This document shows, piece by piece, positions 6,826 to 13,691 of a stretch of 13,691 nt of DNA. The first letter of the stretch is position 1. Each line of letters opens with the position of its first letter. The notes under the pieces were generated by a model. The model made no database searches, was not told where the DNA came from, and saw only the letters and a list, made by a program, of their open reading frames with translations. Made by a program: the position numbers and the translations under genes. This DNA comes from Thiomicrorhabdus sp041583835 (lineage in GTDB: Bacteria; Pseudomonadota; Gammaproteobacteria; Thiomicrospirales; Thiomicrospiraceae), in contig NZ_JBFHFC010000035.1 in assembly GCF_041583835.1 (NCBI RefSeq), forward strand, positions 1 through 13,691. Direction: 5' to 3'.

Positions 6826-7926
6826 TCACGTAATTCCCAACGGCCCCGTCAAACCCAACAACATTGTAAAGTAGCTTAGATACAAATACTTCTTATTATA
6901 AGACCTATCATCCAAGTTAAGTTTCAGCTGATGCCAGACGATTAAGAAAGCGATCATAAAATTAAAAATCACCAACCCTATCCAACGGGAAAAATCGATA
7001 CCAACTAAAAACAATGGAAAAATCGCCAATGGCGCAAGTAAAACGTATTTTAATTGTTTGTTCAAATCTCTATGTCTAAATGCAAACCAGATCAAAAGGA
7101 GATACGGCAACAAAATAAATAAATCCCTTAAAATTGAAGTCCATGTTTTAACGCGTCCATAACGCTCGAACGTAAAACCAATATTTTGAATAAGACTACT
7201 TGTCCATACGGCAACAGGAAACTCTTCGCTAGTAAAACCTGTTTTTGCAGTTAAATATTCTACCGTAAACAAATAATCAGCCTTACCAAAAGTCAATATA
7301 CAAATCAGTGTCAATAACAACGAGCCGGCCAACAAGACGTACGCTACCTTAAGGTTCAATTCTTTAGAACGTAAGTACATAACGGCAAGAACCAACGGTA
7401 GACCGGTGAAAATATAAATTTCATGGATCAAAACCGCTGCCACAGATAGCGTTGGGATTAAAAACAAGATCCAATATTGAGACTTATATAGAACTATCCA
7501 GATTGAAAGCAACATCAAAAGAATATTAGTAGGATCTAACCTACCAAAATCATTCCCGAATTGCACTGCAGTCGCAGGTGAGAGTATAAATATCCCCATG
7601 AAAACCAAAGCCATTTTCTTCTGGTCGGGATAGGTAAACAAGGAATTCACAGCTTTCCAAACAACAACAAATACTGCGTTAATAATAAGATAACTGAATA
7701 CGAAAACATTTACTTTATTAACTGTTATCCCAAACAAGTCAAAAACAGATGCGATCAACCCTCGTTTAAGAAATTCAAAATCATAACTAACAAAATACTG
7801 GGTAAGAATGTAATTTGTAATCGTTCGATCCCAGGTCAACTTCTCCGAGAAATAATCCGAAATCAATCCCGAACAAAGAATTAAATTGAATACCACAAAA
7901 AACAAAAAGAAATATCGCAATCCCAA
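6826..7926 (-). CDS. Polytopic membrane protein of unknown family, probable glycan role
   Basis: I do not recognise the family. The 366-residue product is strongly hydrophobic, with roughly nine to eleven membrane segments from residue 4 to the C-terminus. Polar motifs break the hydrophobic pattern: FLKRGL (52-57) after a soluble loop, NDFGRLDP (125-132) at a membrane edge, HE (168-169) inside a segment, and DFSRW (311-315). Clustered Asp, Arg and His at membrane borders resemble GT-C glycosyltransferases or polymerases, so a sugar transferase, a Wzy-like polymerase or an accessory protein are all possible. That is inference from layout and context. Start: codon 1 is TTG at 7926, with AGGGTGAG 5 nt upstream, overlapping the ligase stop. 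A second TTG at 7920 is possible. The ligase gene ends only 6 nt before, in the same frame. It is the last gene of the polysaccharide locus. Base composition is visibly AT-rich. Confidence 0.75.
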   Translation of the reverse strand: MGLRYFFLFFVVFNLILCSGLISDYFSEKLTWDRTITNYILTQYFVSYDFEFLKRGLIASVFDLFGITVNKVNVFVFSYLIINAVFVVVWKAVNSLFTYPDQKKMALVFMGIFILSPATAVQFGNDFGRLDPTNILLMLLSIWIVLYKSQYWILFLIPTLSVAAVLIHEIYIFTGLPLVLAVMYLRSKELNLKVAYVLLAGSLLLTLICILTFGKADYLFTVEYLTAKTGFTSEEFPVAVWTSSLIQNIGFTFERYGRVKTWTSILRDLFILLPYLLLIWFAFRHRDLNKQLKYVLLAPLAIFPLFLVGIDFSRWIGLVIFNFMIAFLIVWHQLKLNLDDRSYNKKYLYLSYFTMLLGLTGPLGIT

Positions 7927-7932
7927 CTCAAC

Positions 7933-9294
7933 TCACCCTGATACTTTTTTCACGCGACCATCTTCAGAACGATTGTTTGCCAAAGTTCGCGCACTTAAAA
8001 AGACGAATAATGTAATGAAAAAAATGTAAAAAATAACTCCAGTAGACAAATGAATCCAAGCCTCAGCCATCATGGAGATTGAAGAACTAATTACAAATAA
8101 CAACCCAACCAGAGGCCAAGGGGAAAAGTCTCCACTCTGCTTCGATTCTTTCACTCCCCTACTAAAAAAGAAAAGCAAGTATCCAATCGTAATCAGTAAA
8201 GCCATGAGCCCAAGCACCCCTCTTGTAAACGCTTCTTCAATAAACTGATTATGCAGATGTCCAAAAGCCATCGAACCTTTACGCCCATAGACTTCTTCAA
8301 TAATCGGCGCAGTCAAACGACGTTGTTCGGACATGGAGTTATCCTCCCCCACACCTGTCCATGGTTTTTCCAAAAAGCCCTGTATTCCAGCCTGAAATAG
8401 CACTAAACGCTTCCCTACACTGCCGGTTGAACCGGCACCTTCTGAATAATTATATAAATCCCCGGTCATTGCATCCCATCGCTTTTCAACTCGGTCACCG
8501 AAATAAAATAAAACCGAAGTAAAACAGACGATAAAGAATATCCAAAATGCGGCTACTTTCCTTAAATTCACAACCGAATTTCTTTTCAAATAAAGCCAGT
8601 AGAAAACACTCCATGCAATGAGAGCTTCCGGCAATCCAGCCCAAGCACTTCTGGTATCAGAAACCAACGAACCTATAAAAGAGATAAGAACCGTTACTAT
8701 CAGAACGAATATGGTCCACGAACCTTTTTTGACAGCCCAAACAAATCCACCCAGCAAGATTACCGTAAATAAATTGCTGTATATACCGAAACGGAGAACA
8801 GTTGGGGTCGTCAGACCTCCGAAACGATATGTAAAAATCGCTGACCATTTGCCGACAAGATACAGTTCATACGCGATGACAAAAATCACGGAATAGGTAA
8901 TAAAAATCAAACTCCACCAAACGACATCCTCAGAAGGTTTAAGTTGCCACCAAACAATCCAGACAAAAACCAATGCAACGATGGCGGATAATTTATGATC
9001 AATCAGATTGAAAGAAGACTCACCCAGCGGCAAATAAAAAACTACCGGAAAAATCCCTAATAATACAAATCCAAACACTAATACATAAAACCAATTTTTC
9101 GGTACAGAAAGCGCCTCACTAAAAGGCCTTCTAAAAGCTACAATCGAAATAATTGATAAGAGTAAAAAGGTGGTTTCAAGCGGTATCAACTTAGTTAAAA
9201 CAAGAGTCCATCCAGCAACCGTTAGAATAAGGATTTTTAAATATTCTAATTTTCTCGATTCCAATAAAGTTGTATCCAACTTGCTCTCTTCCAT
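7933..9294 (-). CDS. O-antigen ligase / polymerase family membrane protein (Wzy_C)
   Basis: This 453-residue protein has about a dozen membrane segments and one large periplasmic loop (about residues 268-350), the layout of WaaL ligases and some Wzy polymerases. Family marks are visible: TRSAW at 214-218 (the conserved Arg, R215), the KR.VLFQAGIQGFLEKPWTGVG stretch at 295-316, and FGHLHNQFIEEAFTRGVLG, with H346 and H348 matching the H-x-H-N motif. In E. coli WaaL an Arg and a His of these motifs are essential for moving O-antigen from undecaprenyl diphosphate to lipid A-core. Which acceptor or polymer is used here is unknown; polymerase is the main alternative. The ATG at 9294 lies inside the preceding gene, giving a 49-nt overlap, and has no ribosome site. 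TTG at 9279 (codon 6), preceded by GGAAGAGAG, would shorten the overlap to 34 nt. The C-terminal tail is basic and cytoplasmic. Confidence 0.88.
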   Translation of the reverse strand: MEESKLDTTLLESRKLEYLKILILTVAGWTLVLTKLIPLETTFLLLSIISIVAFRRPFSEALSVPKNWFYVLVFGFVLLGIFPVVFYLPLGESSFNLIDHKLSAIVALVFVWIVWWQLKPSEDVVWWSLIFITYSVIFVIAYELYLVGKWSAIFTYRFGGLTTPTVLRFGIYSNLFTVILLGGFVWAVKKGSWTIFVLIVTVLISFIGSLVSDTRSAWAGLPEALIAWSVFYWLYLKRNSVVNLRKVAAFWIFFIVCFTSVLFYFGDRVEKRWDAMTGDLYNYSEGAGSTGSVGKRLVLFQAGIQGFLEKPWTGVGEDNSMSEQRRLTAPIIEEVYGRKGSMAFGHLHNQFIEEAFTRGVLGLMALLITIGYLLFFFSRGVKESKQSGDFSPWPLVGLLFVISSSISMMAEAWIHLSTGVIFYIFFITLFVFLSARTLANNRSEDGRVKKVSG

Positions 9295-9992
9295 TGTTTA
9301 TAAGGTTTGTAAACCACATCGATAGGATCGGGCTTTCCATGAAAAATCACGATTTTCGCTCCCGCTGGCAAAACCGCTTCACCGATCGGCTTCAAGATAC
9401 CTTTTTTCATAAGCACTTCACCCAGATGACCTAATAGCTTCCAGCCTTTAGCGCGACAATCTTTTTTATATGAGACGACCCAGTTTTCAGGATAAACTTC
9501 AACCGAAGGAATCACCAATCCTAACCAATCCTGATCGCCATGCATATTATGCATGATCCAGTCATGGTTATACTGAAAACCCTCCCAAACGTAATTCAAA
9601 GCCCCAATTTCAAAACGCACAACAGAACTATTGATAACATTCCATTTACTTCCCCCTTTATCCAAGATAGAGCAGGTAGCACCGGGTTTATAATCAAATA
9701 AATTATCCAACGATCCTGTAATCACTATATCCAAGTCAAGAAATAGCGCCGTACCTTCCAGACCATAAAAATCCTTTCGGTAAATAGAAAGCTTATGCCA
9801 CCATCCCGTTAAAGTATCATCATAAAGAGGTAACACCTGAATCTCTTCTGAAAGTCCTTGGCTATCTTCTGTAATACAGTGGAATACAAAATCCCTATCT
9901 AAATTATGTTTAACCATGTGATAGAGTTTATTAACATCTTCAGCAGGGTATTTATTTCCCCATTTCAGACAAATGACATTAACTGGAGTCAT
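9246..9992 (-). CDS. GT8-like glycosyltransferase with DxD motif
   Basis: This soluble 248-residue protein has no membrane segment and looks like a GT-A fold enzyme that would act on the cytoplasmic face of the membrane. FLDLDIVI (84-91) carries the DxD motif (D86, D88) that binds the metal and the sugar nucleotide. Downstream, NSSVVRFE (121-128), HGDQDWLG (151-158) and FHGKPDP (217-223) correspond to the acceptor-side and C-terminal His/Lys elements of GT8-type enzymes. The donor and linkage cannot be read, though UDP-galacturonate or UDP-glucuronate from the first two genes of the locus are plausible donors. The ATG at 9992 comes one base after the stop of the preceding gene, so expression is likely coupled. 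AAGAGAG lies 13 nt upstream. Its last 49 nt overlap the ligase start. Exact CAZy family assignment is moderate: GT8 fits best, but related unclassified families share the DxD and HGKP pattern. Confidence 0.82.
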   Translation of the reverse strand: MTPVNVICLKWGNKYPAEDVNKLYHMVKHNLDRDFVFHCITEDSQGLSEEIQVLPLYDDTLTGWWHKLSIYRKDFYGLEGTALFLDLDIVITGSLDNLFDYKPGATCSILDKGGSKWNVINSSVVRFEIGALNYVWEGFQYNHDWIMHNMHGDQDWLGLVIPSVEVYPENWVVSYKKDCRAKGWKLLGHLGEVLMKKGILKPIGEAVLPAGAKIVIFHGKPDPIDVVYKPYKQWKRASWIQLYWNREN

Positions 9993-9993
9993 A

Positions 9994-11157
9994 TTATTTA
10001 TTTGTCTCTCTTAGAAAAGATTCTTCGACTACTTTATCTGCCGGAGATTTTAGTAAAAAGTAAACCGTCACGAATAGAATGACAAAGGTTGGCAGTCCAA
10101 TCAAATCCCTCAGCCATAAATATTCACCTTCCATCCTATGTGTTAACGGATAAACTAGGCCGGCCATTACCGCAAACCACAACCCTAACACCAAAATAGA
10201 ATAAAACGCTTTAAGGTTAGGAGTCTCTTTTTTAAACTCCCACATACACCAGATCGCAAAAATAGCAAAATAAGTCAAATAGAATTGCTGCTGCCCGGCT
10301 TTGTAAAACAGCAATAGCATTGTAAATCCGGCCAAAAATGCAGTGTGCTGCTCAATCCTTCCATTCCAGAACAGCTTAAAAACATACCCAACCCCCAACA
10401 ACACAAACAAGTTGGTTAGGCCAATAATAACTTGGGCCAAAAATTCACTCGGAAAATAAGCGCCATTTACAAATCTCATAATGGAAAAAAGTGCGGGATC
10501 TCTTCCATTTGCCTTACCGAAGGCATTTGCAAACGACCCTCCCCAAACCAGGTAAGTCACCAAGTACGTGAAAAACAATAGAAATAAAAATATTAGGGAA
10601 AATTTCAACAATTGCTGTTTATTTCGAGAAACATAAGGCAGTAAAAACAATGGATACAACTTTGTCAAAACCCCCAAAGCAATCACAACTATCCCGACAA
10701 CCCGGTTTTTGTATTGTAGGATTAAGAACAAAGCGATAAAGACAAGCAATGCGACAAAGCTATCATTAAACCCATAAAAGGCCGTACTTAATATAAAGAA
10801 AGGGTTGAAGAACCAAAATATAAAAAATAACCACTTTTGAACAACCGATGCACGTGCATCCATTAAAAACACATACATCGAATAAAGCGCGATAAATAAC
10901 CAGCTCGAAACAAACACTAACTTAGGAAGTTGATGATCAATTTGATATAACCAAGCAAATAAATTATAAACAGGCCCATAAGCATTGGCCGCTTCTATTT
11001 TTTTCCAAGGATCTCCTCCGGAAAGCACTAAGTCCCAGTGCCTAAAATAGAGTGCATAATCGTGCATTGGTTCAATCGTATAGCTAAACGCAATTAATCC
11101 GATGGAATAAACAATGGCAAACAGGAAAAACCAATACTTCTTATCGTAAAAAAACAA
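9994..11157 (-). CDS. GT-C membrane glycosyltransferase, GT87/DUF2029 type
   Basis: This 387-residue polytopic protein has about nine to ten membrane segments. After the first segment the periplasmic loop has HDYALYFRHW (32-41), where D33 is the candidate catalytic acid of GT-C enzymes, followed by NAYGPVYN (58-65). NPFF and GFND (129-132) and LTKLYPLFLLPY (164-175) are typical of the GT87/DUF2029 family of polyprenyl-phosphate-sugar transferases (related to mycobacterial PimE and polymannosyl enzymes). It would use a polyprenyl-linked sugar donor in the periplasm; donor and acceptor are unknown. The start is TTG at 11157: an in-frame TAG at 11164-11166 leaves only ATA, ATT or this TTG before Met31, and starting at Met31 would remove the first membrane segment. 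AAGAG lies about 10-11 nt upstream. The gene follows the epimerase after 30 nt and precedes the GT8-like gene by one base. Confidence 0.83.
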   Translation of the reverse strand: MFFYDKKYWFFLFAIVYSIGLIAFSYTIEPMHDYALYFRHWDLVLSGGDPWKKIEAANAYGPVYNLFAWLYQIDHQLPKLVFVSSWLFIALYSMYVFLMDARASVVQKWLFFIFWFFNPFFILSTAFYGFNDSFVALLVFIALFLILQYKNRVVGIVVIALGVLTKLYPLFLLPYVSRNKQQLLKFSLIFLFLLFFTYLVTYLVWGGSFANAFGKANGRDPALFSIMRFVNGAYFPSEFLAQVIIGLTNLFVLLGVGYVFKLFWNGRIEQHTAFLAGFTMLLLFYKAGQQQFYLTYFAIFAIWCMWEFKKETPNLKAFYSILVLGLWFAVMAGLVYPLTHRMEGEYLWLRDLIGLPTFVILFVTVYFLLKSPADKVVEESFLRETNK

Positions 11158-11187
11158 AATTATCTATCTCTTATTTATAAAACACGT

Positions 11188-12192
11188 TCAAGCATACAAC
11201 TTAAACCACTCCACAAATCTCGAGATTCCAACCTCAATTTCTGTAGACGGTTTAAATCCGACATCCTGCATCAAATCACTCACATCGGCATAAGTCCGCG
11301 GCACATCTCCAGGCTGCATCGGCAGGTTATTGCGCACAGCCGTTTTACCCGTCGCGGATTCAATCGCATTGATAAAGCGTTCAAGGGTGATTGGCTGGTT
11401 ATTACCGATGTTATAGATTTTGTAGGGAGCCTGAGCAGTAGTGATTTCCGTCTGCTGTGGCTTCGGAATGTGATCCATCACTCTAAGCACACCTTCGACG
11501 ATATCATCGATATAGGTAAAATCGCGCTCCATCCGGCCATGATTGAAAACATCAATGGTCTCCCCGGCCAATATCTTCTTCGTGAACGAAAAATACGCCA
11601 TGTCCGGGCGGCCCCACGGACCGTAAACGGTGAAAAAACGCAATCCAGTGGTCGGGATGTTATACAAATGACTGTACGTATGCGCCATCAGCTCGTTGGA
11701 TTTTTTAGTCGCGGCATACAAAGAGATCGGAAAATCCACTCTGTCCTCGGTTGAAAAAGGAATTTTGCTGTTCATACCGTAAACTGAGCTGGAAGAAGCG
11801 TAAACCAAATGCGCCGTTTGCTGTTGACGACATCCTTCCAGAACATTTACGAATCCGACCAGATTTGAATCCACGTAAGCGTGAGGGTTTTCAATAGAGT
11901 AACGTACCCCCGCTTGTGCCGCTAAATGAATCACTCGATCAAATACATGACTCTTAAATAGGTCGGCCATCGCTTTTCGATCCGAAATATCCATCGTTAT
12001 AAACTGATATTGATCACCGTAACCATTCTCTTCGCAGAATCGATTTAAAAAATCCAACCGCCCTTGCTTTAAACTCACATCATAATAATCATTAAGATTA
12101 TCGATTCCGACTACTTGATGGCCTTGTTTCAATAAGGCTTGAGTTGTAAAAAAACCAATAAACCCGGCAGAACCGGTTACGAGTACTTTCAT
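11188..12192 (-). CDS. UDP-glucuronate 4-epimerase
   Basis: This 334-residue short-chain dehydrogenase/reductase of the extended type interconverts UDP-glucuronate and UDP-galacturonate in the cytoplasm by NAD-dependent oxidation and reduction at C4. The Rossmann motif GSAGFIG (7-13) and the acid D31 bind NAD. The catalytic triad is in YASSSSVYG (S134-S136) and SLYAATKKSNE (Y159, K163). The segment LRFFTVYGPWGRPDMAYF and RDFTYIDDIVEG are characteristic of the glucuronate epimerases (CapI, LspL, WbpP-related) rather than GalE. The gene directly follows ugd, which makes its substrate; the ugd TAG stop touches the ATG. GGAAATGATTAG provides a ribosome site. Composition is close to that of ugd and differs from the AT-rich genes after it. 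Confidence in the family is high, and in the exact substrate fairly high, because of context. Confidence 0.93.
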   Translation of the reverse strand: MKVLVTGSAGFIGFFTTQALLKQGHQVVGIDNLNDYYDVSLKQGRLDFLNRFCEENGYGDQYQFITMDISDRKAMADLFKSHVFDRVIHLAAQAGVRYSIENPHAYVDSNLVGFVNVLEGCRQQQTAHLVYASSSSVYGMNSKIPFSTEDRVDFPISLYAATKKSNELMAHTYSHLYNIPTTGLRFFTVYGPWGRPDMAYFSFTKKILAGETIDVFNHGRMERDFTYIDDIVEGVLRVMDHIPKPQQTEITTAQAPYKIYNIGNNQPITLERFINAIESATGKTAVRNNLPMQPGDVPRTYADVSDLMQDVGFKPSTEIEVGISRFVEWFKLYA

Positions 12193-13365
12193 CTAATCAT
12201 TTCCAAATAAATCACGCGTATACACTTTCTGCTCAACATCTCTAATTTCGTCAGTCATCCGATTGGCAATAATTACATCTGCCATTGCTTTGAACTCCTG
12301 CAAATCTTTCGTAACCTTAGAATTAAAGAACTCATCTTCTTCCAAAACCGGCTCATAAACAACCACATTAATTCCCTTGGCTTTAATGCGCTTCATCACA
12401 CCCTGAATTGCAGAAGCCCTAAAATTATCGGATCCTTGCTTCATCACTAAACGATAAATTCCAACCACCTTAGGATTACGCTTAATCACCGAATCCGCTA
12501 TAAAATCCTTACGTGTGGTATTGGCATCGACAATGGCACGAATCAAGTTATTAGGGACTTCTTGATAATTTGCCAATAACTGTTTGGTGTCTTTTGGCAG
12601 GCAATATCCCCCATATCCAAAAGAAGGGTTGTTGTAATGATCGCCGATTCGCGGATCTAGCCCGACCCCCTCAATGACCTGCCGCGTACTTAAACCATGG
12701 GTTTCACAGTAGGTATCCAGTTCATTAAAATAGGCAACACGCATTGCTAAATACGTATTAGAGAACAGCTTCACCGCTTCCGCTTCGGTTGCGTCGGTAA
12801 ACAATACCGGAATGTCTTCCTGCTTTTTATAAGCCCCTTCCAGCAAGAGGTCGGCGAATACTTTTGCCCTTTCAGACTTTTCTCCCACGATGATTCGTGA
12901 TGGATACAAGTTATCGTATAACGCCTTACCTTCTCTCAAGAATTCCGGAGAAAACATCAAGTTTTCGCAGCCCAACTCCTGCTTGATTCTATCGGTATAG
13001 CCCACAGGAATGGTGGATTTAATAACCATTACCGCTTCTGGATTAATCGCCATCACATCTTTGATCACGGCCTCAACCGATCGGGTATTGAATGTATTCG
13101 TTTCCGTATCGTAATCGGTCGGAGTAGCAATCACCACATAATCGGCTTTCTGGTAGGCGACTTCTTTATCCAGTGTGGCGGTAAAATTCAGAGGTTTATT
13201 TGCCAAAAAGTCTTCGATCTCGGTATCGACAATCGGCGAACGCTTATTGTTTAAGAGATCGATTTTTTCAGGAACGATGTCCAACGCAACCACTTCATGC
13301 TTTTGGGCAAGTAACATCGCTATCGAAAGTCCCACATACCCTGTTCCGGCAACCGCTATTTTCAT
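12193..13365 (-). CDS. ugd: UDP-glucose 6-dehydrogenase
   Basis: This 390-residue protein matches the usual Ugd length (388 in E. coli). It oxidises UDP-glucose to UDP-glucuronate in two NAD-dependent steps in the cytoplasm. The N-terminal Rossmann motif GTGYVG (7-12) starts the NAD domain. The middle part has STIPVGYTD (117-125), SPEFLREGKA (139-148), K199 and N203 in the EAVKLFSNTYLAMRV helix. The catalytic cysteine C255 lies in FGYGGYCLPKDT. The C-terminal UDP-binding domain ends normally. It is the head of the tightly packed part of the locus, followed without a gap by the epimerase that uses its product. The ATG at 13365 is preceded by a strong ribosome site, AAGGTGG, with a spacing of 4 nt. 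A candidate -10 lies 31 nt further upstream. Confidence 0.97.
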   Translation of the reverse strand: MKIAVAGTGYVGLSIAMLLAQKHEVVALDIVPEKIDLLNNKRSPIVDTEIEDFLANKPLNFTATLDKEVAYQKADYVVIATPTDYDTETNTFNTRSVEAVIKDVMAINPEAVMVIKSTIPVGYTDRIKQELGCENLMFSPEFLREGKALYDNLYPSRIIVGEKSERAKVFADLLLEGAYKKQEDIPVLFTDATEAEAVKLFSNTYLAMRVAYFNELDTYCETHGLSTRQVIEGVGLDPRIGDHYNNPSFGYGGYCLPKDTKQLLANYQEVPNNLIRAIVDANTTRKDFIADSVIKRNPKVVGIYRLVMKQGSDNFRASAIQGVMKRIKAKGINVVVYEPVLEEDEFFNSKVTKDLQEFKAMADVIIANRMTDEIRDVEQKVYTRDLFGND

Positions 13366-13433
13366 GAAACCACCTTAGTGACAAAAATTTATCGAGATTC
13401 TACTACAAATTAAAATGACTATAGACATACAAC
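13366..13433 (-). promoter_or_regulatory. ugd leader with candidate -10 element
   Basis: The 68 nt between the upstream gene's stop and ugd hold AAGGTGG next to the ugd ATG and, on the minus strand, TAGAAT (plus-strand 13397-13402), which matches the sigma-70 -10 at five of six positions and leaves a leader of about 25 nt. TATAGT (13418-13423 region) is a second candidate. Neither has a good -35, so an internal promoter for ugd is possible but unproven. I see no terminator between the two genes, so read-through from upstream is also likely. Confidence 0.3.
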
Positions 13434-13691
13434 TCAACCGTTCACCAGCTCGCTATAGTCCGATAATAATTGAATCTGCATCGCTTGAATCAAAGGAATA
13501 AAGTCCCGTTGAAAACCTTCGTTTTCATCTAATACCGCTTTAACGCCAATATCCGGACGTAGCCATTTTGTCGTCAACAATGCGCTACCGACATCTCCGA
13601 TAACCTCACAGTAAGAACTCAGCATCGGCAGATAAAACTCAAATGCCATCTGGGTAGACAGAACCTCGGAGGCTCCATATTCCTTCAAGCC
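13434..13691 (-). CDS. C-terminal end of a possible glycosyltransferase (cut by window edge)
   Basis: An open frame enters from the right edge and ends at a TAA at 13434, giving 85 residues. A TTG at 13688 could be read as a start, but the frame is open to the edge and the fragment looks like the end of a longer protein. The stretch FEFYLPMLSSYCEVIGDVGSA, followed by TTKWLRPDI, resembles the C-terminal part of GT52/polysialyltransferase-type enzymes, where a P/E-containing segment precedes a GxxSSAL-type nucleotide-site motif and a 'lfPdi' strand. That is a pattern impression from a short piece, so the function is tentative. Being directly upstream of ugd on the same strand supports a role in the same glycan pathway. 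Confidence 0.5.
   Translation of the reverse strand, partial: GLKEYGASEVLSTQMAFEFYLPMLSSYCEVIGDVGSALLTTKWLRPDIGVKAVLDENEGFQRDFIPLIQAMQIQLLSDYSELVNG

Noticed and set aside
1..13691. Mobile elements, CRISPR, tRNA or toxin-antitoxin genes
   Set aside because: I looked on both strands for repeats with regular spacing, transposase or integrase motifs, and small paired ORFs, and saw none.

Overview
The window holds twelve protein-coding genes, two of them cut by the window edges. All are on the minus strand except one HIT-family gene at 3476-3886. I see no tRNA, rRNA, CRISPR array, insertion sequence or prophage gene. The order maf-rng-yhdP matches the E. coli and general gammaproteobacterial order, and the proteins look gammaproteobacterial. 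Moderate G+C, with a drop in the polysaccharide genes, would fit a free-living group such as the Thiomicrospira/Hydrogenovibrio relatives, but that genus-level idea is only a weak impression.

Region 1 (1-3375, minus) is a conserved housekeeping cluster: maf (nucleotide pyrophosphatase), rng (ribonuclease G) and the N-terminal 419 codons of a YhdP/AsmA-like envelope protein. The first two overlap by 8 nt and the third follows after 33 nt, so this is probably one operon read from the promoter region at 3376-3475. A tract of nine G residues lies inside the yhdP coding strand.

Region 2 (3476-6727) has a small HIT-family protein on the plus strand, divergent from maf and convergent with a 936-residue FAD plus Fe-S D-2-hydroxyacid dehydrogenase on the minus strand. 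The two meet tail to tail with 30 nt between stop codons. A weak bidirectional terminator-like hairpin sits in the last codons of the HIT gene.

Region 3 (6826-13691, minus) is a polysaccharide (LPS O-antigen or exopolysaccharide) locus. In transcription order it has the C-terminal end of a possible glycosyltransferase, ugd (UDP-glucose to UDP-glucuronate), UDP-glucuronate 4-epimerase (to UDP-galacturonate), a GT-C membrane glycosyltransferase of GT87 type, a GT8-like glycosyltransferase with a DxD motif, a WaaL/Wzy-type O-antigen ligase or polymerase, and an unassigned polytopic membrane protein. The genes from ugd onward abut, overlap or are separated by at most 30 nt, so they are very likely cotranscribed. 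The first two enzymes make acidic sugar nucleotides and the later ones would transfer sugars and join or polymerise the glycan at the membrane. The four genes from 6826 to 11157 look more AT-rich than the flanks and include two TTG starts, as is common for horizontally exchanged glycan genes.

I did not find a clearly new system. The best candidates for a second look are the unassigned 366-residue membrane protein with GT-C-like polar motifs, its same-frame junction with the ligase gene, and the G9 tract in yhdP.
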